A DNA stretch of 6,543 nt from NCBI GenBank assembly GCA_964628935.1, contig CAZVOE010000170.1:1-6543 (forward strand), in the 5' to 3' direction. Position 1 is the stretch's first letter. Every line of letters starts with the position of its first letter. This DNA is from CAYLHQ01 sp964628935. Its GTDB lineage: Bacteria > Acidobacteriota > Polarisedimenticolia > Polarisedimenticolales > DASRJG01. Below the pieces are notes generated by a model that saw nothing but the letters and a program-made list of their open reading frames with translations, did not search any database and was not told the DNA's origin. Both the position numbers and the translations under genes were made by a program. Positions 1-5,181 of the stretch are shown here, one piece after another.

Positions 1-129
1 ACCCCCCCCGAGACCGACGAGGCCGACGACCGCCCCGACGCCGAGAAGGAAGTTCCTCGAGAGGTGGATCTTCCGGAAGCGCTCCTGCGCGTGGGGGAGG
101 ATGAAGATCGTGTAGAACTTTCGGGACAT
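1..129 (-). CDS. N-terminus of probable M23-family murein peptidase (partial)
   Basis: The first 43 codons of a minus-strand gene are present; the rest lies beyond the left edge. The protein starts MSRKFYTIFILPHAQERFRK, then has a short basic stretch (RKIHLSRN) and a hydrophobic, glycine/valine-rich segment at residues 28-43 that looks like one membrane-spanning anchor. A start with a YTI-hydrophobic-PHA block, a basic 'RF-KI-LS' stretch and then a single helix is, from family knowledge, typical of membrane-anchored M23 (LytM-like) metallopeptidases. Those usually continue with a periplasmic coiled coil and a C-terminal zinc peptidase domain. Neither domain is visible here, so the assignment rests on the N-terminus alone. 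The ATG is supported by a GGAG at 141-144, 11 nt upstream, and by a candidate promoter further upstream. It has no evident link to the nucleotide genes and is probably transcribed separately. Confidence 0.6.
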   Translation of the reverse strand, partial: MSRKFYTIFILPHAQERFRKIHLSRNFLLGVGAVVGLVGLGGG

Positions 130-212
130 CTTTACGGTCGCTCCGAGAAGAAGTTCCCTTGGCCCCGGCCTCCGGAAATGGACCGCCGGGCTGCACTCGA
201 GGCCGTCACCCC

Positions 213-226
213 CCGCCGCGCGGCGG
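213..226. repeat. Perfect 14-bp palindrome near predicted transcription start
   Basis: CCGCCGCGCGGCGG is a perfect inverted repeat with no spacer. It begins about 5 bp downstream of the start site predicted from the promoter at 238-266, so it would lie at the 5' end of the leader of the left-edge gene. It could be an operator or an RNA hairpin. In such GC-rich DNA it could also be chance. Confidence 0.3.
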
Positions 227-237
227 AAAGGACGCAA

Positions 238-266
238 ACCGTACCATCCGACCGGCTCCCGGTCAA
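238..266 (-). promoter_or_regulatory. Candidate sigma70-type promoter for the left-edge gene
   Basis: On the minus strand a -35 box TTGACC (261-266) is followed by exactly 17 bp and a -10 box TACGGT (238-243). The -35 matches the consensus at five of six bases. The -10 keeps the key T, A and final T. The predicted start near 231 leaves a leader of about 100 nt before the ATG at 129. This is inferred from sequence only, and the -10 is weak. Confidence 0.45.
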
Positions 267-291
267 ACCGGCTTCGAGCGTTCCCTCCTGC

Positions 292-344
292 AAGTTCCGA
301 GCCCCCCGCAATCGCGGGAAACCGGGCCGGCGAACTTCGGTTTC
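292..344 (-). terminator. Inverted repeats downstream of purC, possible weak terminator
   Basis: Just past the purC stop there are nested or competing inverted repeats: a 7-bp pair (318-324 with 338-344), a 6-bp pair AAGTTC/GAACTT (292-297 with 332-337), and a 5-bp GC hairpin with a 4-nt loop (305-318). They could form RNA structure at the end of the leftward operon. No run of U follows on the minus strand, so this is not a classical intrinsic terminator. Termination may need Rho or may not occur here. Confidence 0.25.
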
Positions 345-354
345 GTGATCCCTC

Positions 355-1275
355 TTACGCCTTCGTCATCTCCGGCTCGAGAGGCCGCCCCGTGAGAATC
401 CGGTAGATCTCGAGGTAGCGCGCCCTCGCCCCCGAGACGACCTCCGCGGGAAGATCGGGGACCGGCGGTTGCTTGTTCCAACCGATCGACTCGAGCCAGT
501 CCCGGACGAACTGTTTGTCGAACGAAGGAGGCGACCCCCCCGGCGCATACCGGTCGGCCGCCCAGAAGCGCGAGGAGTCGGGCGTGAGCATCTCGTCCGC
601 GACGACGAGCGTGTCTTCCTCGAGGCCGAACTCGAACTTCGTGTCGGCCACCAAGATCCCGCGCGCAGCCGCGTACTCGGCGCCGAACCGGTAGAGGGCG
701 AGCGTCCTCTCGCGGAGGCGTTCGGCGAGGTCCCCGCCCACCATCCGGACCACGGCATCGAACGGGATGTTGACGTCGTGGCCGGTTTCGGCCTTGGTCG
801 CGGGGGTGAAGATCGGCTCCGGAAGCCGGTCGGCCTCCCGGAGACCGGGTGGGAGGGCGATCCCGCAGACCGTACCGCGTTCGCGGTACTCGACCCAGCC
901 GGAGCCGGCGAGGTATCCGCGCGCCACGCACTCGACGGGAAGCATGCGCAGCTTGCGCACGACCGCCGCCCTTCCTGCCAGAAGCCCACGATGGGGGGCG
1001 AGGGAGTCGGGGAATTTCTCCGGATCGGCCGTGACGAGGTGGTTCGGAACGATCGGTGCCGTCCGCTCGAACCAGAAGGCGGCGAGGCCGTTCAGCACGC
1101 GCCCCTTGTCGGGAATCGGGGTGGGAAACACGTGATCGAACGCCGACAGGCGGTCGGTCGAAACGAGGAGGAGGGTGTCGCCGAGATCGTAGATGTCCCG
1201 CACCTTGCCGCGTGCGGCGAGAGGGATTCCGGGAAGCTCGGTGCGATACACGGCGGGGAGGGTCGATTCGGTCAT
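355..1275 (-). CDS. purC: Phosphoribosylaminoimidazole-succinocarboxamide synthase (SAICAR synthetase)
   Basis: This cytosolic enzyme of de novo purine synthesis joins CAIR and aspartate, using ATP, to give SAICAR. The 306-residue protein is the longer family form (about 300 residues). Visible motifs are the ATP-binding GKVRDIYD (23-30), STDRLSAFD (39-47), signature 1 LPVECVARGYLAGSGW (112-127), FTPATKAETGHD (156-167), signature 2 VADTKFEFG (209-217), DEMLTPDSSRFW (227-238) and FDKQFVRDWL (252-261). All expected blocks are intact. The start is the ATG at 1275, with TCCTCC on the plus strand at 1282-1287 (GGAGGA on the mRNA), 6 nt upstream. It overlaps the stop of the lipid kinase gene by 4 bp (ATGA), so translation is probably coupled. 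The reading frame stays open far upstream of this ATG, but only because the DNA is GC-rich. It is the last gene of the leftward unit and the only purine gene in it. Confidence 0.97.
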   Translation of the reverse strand: MTESTLPAVYRTELPGIPLAARGKVRDIYDLGDTLLLVSTDRLSAFDHVFPTPIPDKGRVLNGLAAFWFERTAPIVPNHLVTADPEKFPDSLAPHRGLLAGRAAVVRKLRMLPVECVARGYLAGSGWVEYRERGTVCGIALPPGLREADRLPEPIFTPATKAETGHDVNIPFDAVVRMVGGDLAERLRERTLALYRFGAEYAAARGILVADTKFEFGLEEDTLVVADEMLTPDSSRFWAADRYAPGGSPPSFDKQFVRDWLESIGWNKQPPVPDLPAEVVSGARARYLEIYRILTGRPLEPEMTKA

Positions 1276-2207
1276 GGACGATCCTCCGGCGGCGGAGGGC
1301 CGAGAGTAGATCGGGGGGCCGAGGGCGTCAACGCCGCGAGACGCACGGATCCCCGCGCGATCTCGAAGCGCGCCGGGAGGATCCCGCCGGGCTCGCCGTC
1401 GAGTTGATAAGGGATCTCCGCGCCCGGCGCGTCGGCCTCGACCGCGTCCGCGAATCGGAAGCGGGCTCCCTCCCGCGCGGAGTGCGCCCCCGTCCCCATC
1501 GCGGCGAGAGCGCGCGCGAGGCTTCCTCTGCCGCCGGAGAGCGCGCACACCTCGAAGCGGTCGCGCGCGAGATCCGCGCGCGGGGTCGGACGGAGAAGCC
1601 CGCCGTACAGGGGAGCGCGGCCGATCACGGCCGAGTGGCACCGGATCTCTTCCTCGCGAATCCGAACGCGCAGGGTCGGGAACGGGTACGTGCGGAGTCC
1701 GGCGATCGCGCCGCCCACGTAGTCCCGAAAGCGGATCTTCCCGCGAACGCGCGCGAGAAGCGCGCGCAGCACCCACGCATCGAACCCGACCCCTCCCATC
1801 AGGAGGAAGATCCTCTCCCCCACCCGTCCCGGACGCACTTCGTGGAAGTGCGGGGAAAGGGCGAGGGCGCGGGCGGCGGCCTCGGGGTGGATCGGCAGGC
1901 GGAGGACGCGCGCGAGGAGGTTCATCGTCCCCGCGGGGATCACGCCGAGCGCCGTGCGGGAGCCGAGGAGACCGCTCGCCGCCTCGTTCGCCGTGCCGTC
2001 CCCCCCGACCGCCAGAACGAGATCGACTCCCGCCGCCGCCGCCTCGGCGGCGATCCGCCTCGCGTCGCCGGGCCCCTCGGTCACGAGGAGGTCGATCGTC
2101 GCGCGCCGGTCGACGCGACGGAAGGCCGTAACCGCCCTCTCCGCGGCGTTTGCGCGCCGGGAAAGCCCGGCGACGGGGTTCGCGACCGCGACGACGCGTC
2201 GTCCCAC
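1272..2207 (-). CDS. Diacylglycerol kinase / lipid kinase family protein
   Basis: The 311-residue protein belongs to the DAGK catalytic family, which phosphorylates diacylglycerol or related lipids (sphingosine, undecaprenol-like or other prenol/glycerol lipids) with ATP at the inner membrane face. Visible motifs are the N-terminal NPVAG (10-14), the nucleotide-binding VGGDGTANE (67-75), PAGTMNLLAR (91-100), MGGVGFDA (137-144) and LDGEP (269-273) near the C-terminus, where the family has a conserved Asp-Gly-Glu. Length is normal for the family. The start is a GTG. An in-frame TGA five codons upstream, which is also the pyrC stop, rules out an earlier start, and no good Shine-Dalgarno is visible. 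Translation therefore probably depends on ribosomes finishing pyrC 12 nt upstream. The stop overlaps the purC start. Substrate cannot be told from sequence, and why it lies in a nucleotide operon is unknown. Confidence 0.9.
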   Translation of the reverse strand: MGRRVVAVANPVAGLSRRANAAERAVTAFRRVDRRATIDLLVTEGPGDARRIAAEAAAAGVDLVLAVGGDGTANEAASGLLGSRTALGVIPAGTMNLLARVLRLPIHPEAAARALALSPHFHEVRPGRVGERIFLLMGGVGFDAWVLRALLARVRGKIRFRDYVGGAIAGLRTYPFPTLRVRIREEEIRCHSAVIGRAPLYGGLLRPTPRADLARDRFEVCALSGGRGSLARALAAMGTGAHSAREGARFRFADAVEADAPGAEIPYQLDGEPGGILPARFEIARGSVRLAALTPSAPRSTLGPPPPEDRP

Positions 2208-2219
2208 GGCTCGCCGGTG

Positions 2220-3539
2220 TCAGCGCGCGTCGTGGAGGGTGCGACCGGCGAGGATCGTGAGCACCGGCGCCCCGCGGAGCCGCCACCCGAGGAAGGGGCT
2301 GTTCGCGCTTTTCGAGCGGAACCTCGCGGCGTCGACCGTGACCTCGCGGTCGAGGTCGAGCACGGTGACGTCCGCGCGCGCCCCCGGCGCGAGCGTCCCG
2401 GTCGAGAGCCTCAGGATCCGGGACGGCCCGGTCGTAAAGAGCTCGACGAGGCGCGGGAGTCCGATCACCCCTCCGTGCACGAGTCGGTCGAGGCAGAGGG
2501 AGACGGCGGTCTCGAGCCCGACGACTCCGAAGGGGGCGCACGAGAATTCGACGCACTTCTCGTCCCGATGGTGCGGCGCGTGGTCGGTCGCGATCGCGTC
2601 CACGGTGCCGTCGGCGAGCGCGCGGAGGAGACCCTCGCGGTCGGCCTCCGGCCGGAGGGGAGGGTTCATCTTCGCGTTCGTATCGTAGTTGGCGACCGCC
2701 TCGTCCGTCAGGAAGAGATGGTGGGGGGTGACCTCGCAGGTGACCCGCACCCCGTCGTGCTTCCCGCGCCGCACGAACTCGGCCGACTTCGCGGTCGACA
2801 TGTGCGCGATGTGGACGTGGCCCCCGGTGTATTCGGCGAGGAGGATGTCCCGCTGCACCATGACGTCCTCGGCGACCCCCGGCCAGCCCCGGAGGCCGAG
2901 CCTCGTCGACACCTCCCCTTCGTGGACGACCCCGCCCGCGACGAGGACCGAGTCCTCGCAGTGGTCGATGATCGGAAGATCGAAGATCTGCGAGTACTCG
3001 AGAGCCTTCCGCATGAGGAGACTCGAGAGGACCGGCTTCCCGTCGTCCGAGAAGGCCTGCGCCCCCGCGGCCGCCATGTCCCCCATCTCGGCGAGCTGTT
3101 CTCCCTTCTGCCCCTTGGTGACGCAGCCGATCGGGTACACCGGAACGATCCCGTGATCGCGCGACTGCGCGAGGATCAGCTCGGTCACCGACCGCGAATC
3201 GTTCGGGGGGTCGGTGTTCGGCATGCAGGCGACTCCGGCGAACCCGCCCGCGGCCGCCGCGCGCGTCCCGGTCTCGACCGTTTCCTTCCATTCCTGACCG
3301 GGCTCGCGGAGGTGGACGTGCATGTCGAGGAAGCCGGGGCAGACGACGAGCCCCGCGAGATCGTCCTCCTCCGCCCCCTCCGCGCGGAGGCCGGGACCGA
3401 TCCGGACGACGCGGCCATTGCCGAGGCGATTATCGTGCTGGCGAAGAGCNNNNNNNNNNTCCTCGATCAGGACGTCCGCGACCGCATCGAGCCCCTGCGA
3501 GGGATCGACGACCCGCCCCCCCTTCAGGATCCGTCTCAC
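2220..3539 (-). CDS. pyrC: Dihydroorotase (contains assembly gap and foreign-looking insert)
   Basis: This zinc amidohydrolase cyclises N-carbamoyl-aspartate to dihydroorotate, step three of UMP synthesis. Visible motifs are HVHLREPG (74-81, metal-binding His pair), MPNTDPPND (106-114), FSDDGKP (163-169), DHCED (192-196), HIAHMST (243-249), TPHHLFLTD (271-279) and ATDHAPH (317-323, catalytic/metal Asp). This is the longer dihydroorotase type, as in Gram-positives. As given the frame has 439 codons, but residues 28-41 come from a 10-N gap plus 33 bp that do not fit the family. Removing them gives LIE-D/E-GRVVRIGPG and 425 residues, the usual length. The start is GTG at 3539, overlapping the pyrB stop (GTGA). 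A strong GGAGGAGG (3546-3553 on the plus strand as CCTCCTCC) lies 6 nt upstream. The gene itself is probably intact in the organism. Confidence 0.96.
   Translation of the reverse strand: MRRILKGGRVVDPSQGLDAVADVLIEXXXXALRQHDNRLGNGRVVRIGPGLRAEGAEEDDLAGLVVCPGFLDMHVHLREPGQEWKETVETGTRAAAAGGFAGVACMPNTDPPNDSRSVTELILAQSRDHGIVPVYPIGCVTKGQKGEQLAEMGDMAAAGAQAFSDDGKPVLSSLLMRKALEYSQIFDLPIIDHCEDSVLVAGGVVHEGEVSTRLGLRGWPGVAEDVMVQRDILLAEYTGGHVHIAHMSTAKSAEFVRRGKHDGVRVTCEVTPHHLFLTDEAVANYDTNAKMNPPLRPEADREGLLRALADGTVDAIATDHAPHHRDEKCVEFSCAPFGVVGLETAVSLCLDRLVHGGVIGLPRLVELFTTGPSRILRLSTGTLAPGARADVTVLDLDREVTVDAARFRSKSANSPFLGWRLRGAPVLTILAGRTLHDAR
3417..3449. other. Probable chimeric contig end inside pyrC (EAL-domain-like fragment)
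   Basis: These 33 bp next to the gap encode nothing expected in dihydroorotase on the minus strand (ALRQHDNRLGN). On the plus strand, in frame with the preceding bases, they read DPDDAAIAEAIIVLAKS. This closely resembles the conserved helix of EAL phosphodiesterase domains (typically DPDDAAIVRAII-LAHSLG). ATT codons appear twice here, although the surrounding genes almost always use ATC. The 18 bp at 3399-3416 read sensibly both as pyrC (GRVVRI, minus) and as EAL (DPDDAA, plus), and could be the shared stretch on which two contigs were misjoined. This is inference; read mapping was not possible. Confidence 0.6.
3450..3459. other. Assembly gap (10 N)
   Basis: Ten Ns interrupt the fifth N-terminal segment of pyrC. 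Ten is a common fixed placeholder for gaps of unknown size. The codon on the right edge reads GAN (Asp or Glu), just where dihydroorotases usually have the Asp of a 'LIEDGRI/V' motif. So little or no real sequence is likely to be missing. Confidence 0.98.
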
Positions 3540-4462
3540 GCGTCCCCTCCTCCCGCGAGCAGGTAGAGCACCGCCATGCGCACCGCCACCCCGTTCGCGA
3601 CCTGCTCGAGGATCACGGAGGCGTTCCCGTCGGCGACGTCCCCCATGATCTCGACCCCGCGGTTGATCGGCCCCGGATGCATCACGATCGCGTCGGCCTT
3701 CGCCCTCGCGAGGCGCCGGGCGTCGAGACCGTAGAGGAACGCGTACTCCCGGAGCGTCGGGAAGAACCCGCTCGTCATCCGCTCGAGCTGGATCCGGAGC
3801 ATCATGATCACGTCGGCTCCCTCGACCGCCTCGTCCATGCGGTGGGTGACGCGGCAGCCGAAGCGCTCCGCCCCCTTGGGAAGCAGCGTCGGCGGCCCGC
3901 AGACCGTGACCTTGGCCCCCATCTTCGTGAGGAGGTGGACGTTCGAGCGCGCGACCCGGCTGTGGAGGATGTCGCCGATGATGCTGATCCGCTGACCCGC
4001 GAGGGTGCCCCGCCGTTTCCGGATCGTGAAGGCGTCGAGGAGCGCCTGGGTCGGATGCTCGTGCGCGCCGTCTCCCGCGTTCACGATCGAGGCGCGGCCG
4101 TGCTGCGCGAGGAAGTGCGGGGCGCCCGCTTCCGAGTGGCGCATCACGATGAAGTCGGGGGTCAACGCCTCGAGGTTCCGCAGGGTGTCGAGGAGGGTCT
4201 CCCCCTTGACGAGGCTCGAGGTCGAGGTCGAGAAATTGAGGGAATCGGCCGAAAGGCGTTTTTCCGCGACCTCGAACGAGGACCGTGTCCGCGTCGAGGG
4301 CTCGACGAAGAAGTTGACGACCGTCTTCCCGCGGAGGGTCGGGACCTTCTTGATCTCCCGCGCCGCGATCGGGGCGAATCCCTCCGCCGTGTCGAGGATG
4401 AGGGCGATCTCATCCGGCTCGAGCGGCGCGATCCCGAGGAGGTGGCGCCCGCGGAGCTTCAC
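3536..4462 (-). CDS. pyrB: Aspartate carbamoyltransferase catalytic subunit
   Basis: It catalyses the first committed step of pyrimidine synthesis: carbamoyl phosphate plus aspartate gives N-carbamoyl-aspartate. The protein has the usual 308 residues and all key motifs. These are the carbamoyl-phosphate loop STRTRSSFE (56-64), the 80s loop SSLVKGE (82-88), MRHS (107-110), HEHPTQALLD (134-143), the hinge GDILHSRVARSN (163-174), RIQLER (223-228), and the aspartate-domain loop HPGPINRG (262-269). The catalytic trimer is implied. No pyrI regulatory-subunit gene is nearby, so it is probably not an E. coli-type holoenzyme. The start is GTG at 4462, overlapping the pyrR stop by 4 bp (GTGA). AGGAGGA on the mRNA (4469-4475) lies 6 nt upstream. 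Its stop overlaps the pyrC start in the same way, placing pyrR-pyrB-pyrC in one coupled unit. Confidence 0.98.
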   Translation of the reverse strand: MKLRGRHLLGIAPLEPDEIALILDTAEGFAPIAAREIKKVPTLRGKTVVNFFVEPSTRTRSSFEVAEKRLSADSLNFSTSTSSLVKGETLLDTLRNLEALTPDFIVMRHSEAGAPHFLAQHGRASIVNAGDGAHEHPTQALLDAFTIRKRRGTLAGQRISIIGDILHSRVARSNVHLLTKMGAKVTVCGPPTLLPKGAERFGCRVTHRMDEAVEGADVIMMLRIQLERMTSGFFPTLREYAFLYGLDARRLARAKADAIVMHPGPINRGVEIMGDVADGNASVILEQVANGVAVRMAVLYLLAGGGDA

Positions 4463-5037
4463 GGCCCGTCCTCCTCTCTCGGGTCGACGTCGTCGTCGGG
4501 GCGTACGACCCAGACCTCGTCCGCTCCTCCGTCGGTTTCCGAAAGCCGCACGTCGACCTGCTCCGCCCGCGAGGTCGGCACGTTCTTCCCGACGAAATCG
4601 GCGCGGATCGGAAGCTCGCGGTGGCCGCGGTCGACGAGGACGGCGAGCTGGATCCAGCGCGGCCTCCCGAGGTCCATGAGGGCATCGAGCGCCGAGCGCA
4701 CCGTCCGCCCCGTGAAGAGGACGTCGTCGACGAGGACGACCGCGGCGTCGTCGAGGTCGAACGGGATCTCGGTCCTGCGGAGGACGGGGTGCTCCGCGAT
4801 CCGCGTCAGGTCGTCGCGGTAGAGGTTGATGTCGAGGACCCCGACCGAGGGGGCGCGCCCCTCGATCGCCTCGAGCTTCGCGCGGAGGCGATGCGCGAGC
4901 GGCACCCCGCGCGTCTGGATCCCGACGATCCCGAGGCCGTCGAGCGAGCGGTTCTTTTCGAGGATCTCGTGGGCGATGCGGGTGAGGGCGCGTTCGATGG
5001 CGGCGGAGTCGAGGATGCGAACGGCGGGATGGGACAT
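4459..5037 (-). CDS. pyrR: Bifunctional pyr operon RNA-binding regulator / uracil phosphoribosyltransferase
   Basis: PyrR binds a specific stem-loop in pyr mRNA when UMP/UTP is plentiful. Many family members also convert uracil and PRPP to UMP. The 192-residue protein shows the type I phosphoribosyltransferase fold: GIQTRGVPLA (39-48), DINLYRDDL (69-77), the PRPP loop VLVDDVLFTGRTVR (101-114), and the PyrR hallmark DRGHRELPIRADFVGKN (136-152). It has about 15 more residues than Bacillus PyrR, mainly an acidic C-terminal tail (DDDVDPREEDGP). I chose ATG 5037 because AAGGAG (mRNA; 5045-5050) stands 7 nt upstream and family similarity begins at once. A TTG 15 codons earlier would lie within a few bases of the predicted transcript start. 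First gene of the leftward operon, it sits directly behind a candidate PyrR-binding loop and so is probably autoregulated. Confidence 0.96.
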   Translation of the reverse strand: MSHPAVRILDSAAIERALTRIAHEILEKNRSLDGLGIVGIQTRGVPLAHRLRAKLEAIEGRAPSVGVLDINLYRDDLTRIAEHPVLRRTEIPFDLDDAAVVLVDDVLFTGRTVRSALDALMDLGRPRWIQLAVLVDRGHRELPIRADFVGKNVPTSRAEQVDVRLSETDGGADEVWVVRPDDDVDPREEDGP

Positions 5038-5044
5038 CGTCCGA

Positions 5045-5050
5045 CTCCTT
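5045..5050 (-). promoter_or_regulatory. pyrR Shine-Dalgarno sequence
   Basis: AAGGAG on the mRNA lies 7 nt before the ATG at 5037 and decides the pyrR start. It lies one base downstream of the predicted PyrR-binding stem-loop, so bound PyrR could block ribosome entry. Confidence 0.8.
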
Positions 5051-5051
5051 G

Positions 5052-5067
5052 CGGCCTCGCTGGGCCG
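5052..5067 (-). promoter_or_regulatory. pyrR: Candidate PyrR-binding stem-loop in the pyrR leader
   Basis: The minus-strand leader contains CGGCCCAGCGAGGCCG, a 5-bp stem (CGGCC/GGCCG) with a 6-nt loop. From memory, the Bacillus-type PyrR-binding consensus is ARUCCNGNGAGGYU. The core CC-A-G-C-GAGG-C fits all the fixed CC, G and GAGG positions; the flanking U and final U are C here. The ribosome site follows directly. The transcript leader is only about 50 nt, with no terminator hairpin or U-run, so control of translation, as known for Mycobacterium PyrR, is more likely than transcription attenuation. The identification rests on motif match plus position upstream of pyrR. Confidence 0.65.
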
Positions 5068-5080
5068 GCTTAAAGAAGCC
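5067..5080 (-). promoter_or_regulatory. Upstream leader hairpin
   Basis: On the mRNA GGCTT-CTTT-AAGCC forms a 5-bp stem with a 4-nt loop, directly abutting the candidate PyrR-binding stem-loop (they share one base). It begins about 8 nt after the predicted transcription start. It could stabilise the 5' end or stack on the PyrR hairpin. Its function is unknown. Confidence 0.4.
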
Positions 5081-5094
5081 AATGGACCTCGCGG

Positions 5095-5123
5095 ATGGTA
5101 GGTGAGCGACGGAGGGGTGTCAA
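5095..5123 (-). promoter_or_regulatory. Promoter of the pyrR-pyrB-pyrC-lipid kinase-purC operon
   Basis: On the minus strand a perfect -35 TTGACA (5118-5123), a 17-bp spacer, then -10 TACCAT (5095-5100) form a good sigma70-type promoter. The predicted start near 5088 gives a leader of about 50 nt to the pyrR ATG, containing the two stem-loops. Confidence 0.75.
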
Positions 5124-5129
5124 GCGCCG

Positions 5130-5158
5130 TTGACCGCCCATCCGCCTTTGTCTATCCT
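5130..5158 (+). promoter_or_regulatory. Promoter of the pyrK-pyrD operon
   Basis: On the plus strand -35 TTGACC (5130-5135), a 17-bp spacer and -10 TATCCT (5153-5158) form a likely sigma70-type promoter. The predicted start near 5165 leaves a leader of only about 17 nt. The leader holds a GGAG (5173-5176) and no room for a PyrR stem-loop. Its -35 box is 6 bp from the -35 box of the leftward promoter. Confidence 0.65.
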
Positions 5159-5181
5159 CGCCCTCCTTCCTCGGAGACGCG

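Noticed and set aside
355..3291. A 978-codon minus-strand frame extending purC far upstream
   Set aside because: Only the part from ATG 1275 is protein-like (purC). The upstream part is a low-complexity Arg-rich reading of the kinase and pyrC genes in another frame.
3516..3522. A run of seven C (G on the mRNA) near the pyrC start as a possible phase-variation tract
   Set aside because: It simply encodes the common LKGGR motif of dihydroorotases with GGG codons. Seven bases in GC-rich DNA is unremarkable, and no switching logic is apparent.
1056..3566. An 836-codon open frame on the plus strand opposite purC, the lipid kinase and pyrC
   Set aside because: It is antisense to three genes with complete family motifs. 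Its translation is Arg/Glu/Pro-rich without recognisable domains. Such open frames are expected in GC-rich DNA.
3677..4822. A 381-codon plus-strand frame opposite pyrB and pyrR
   Set aside because: It is antisense to two clearly recognised genes and shows no domain of its own.
5038..5082. An N-terminal extension of PyrR from a TTG at 5082
   Set aside because: It would start within a few bases of the predicted transcript start, has no ribosome site and would cover the PyrR-binding loop. ATG 5037 has a good Shine-Dalgarno and matches the family start.
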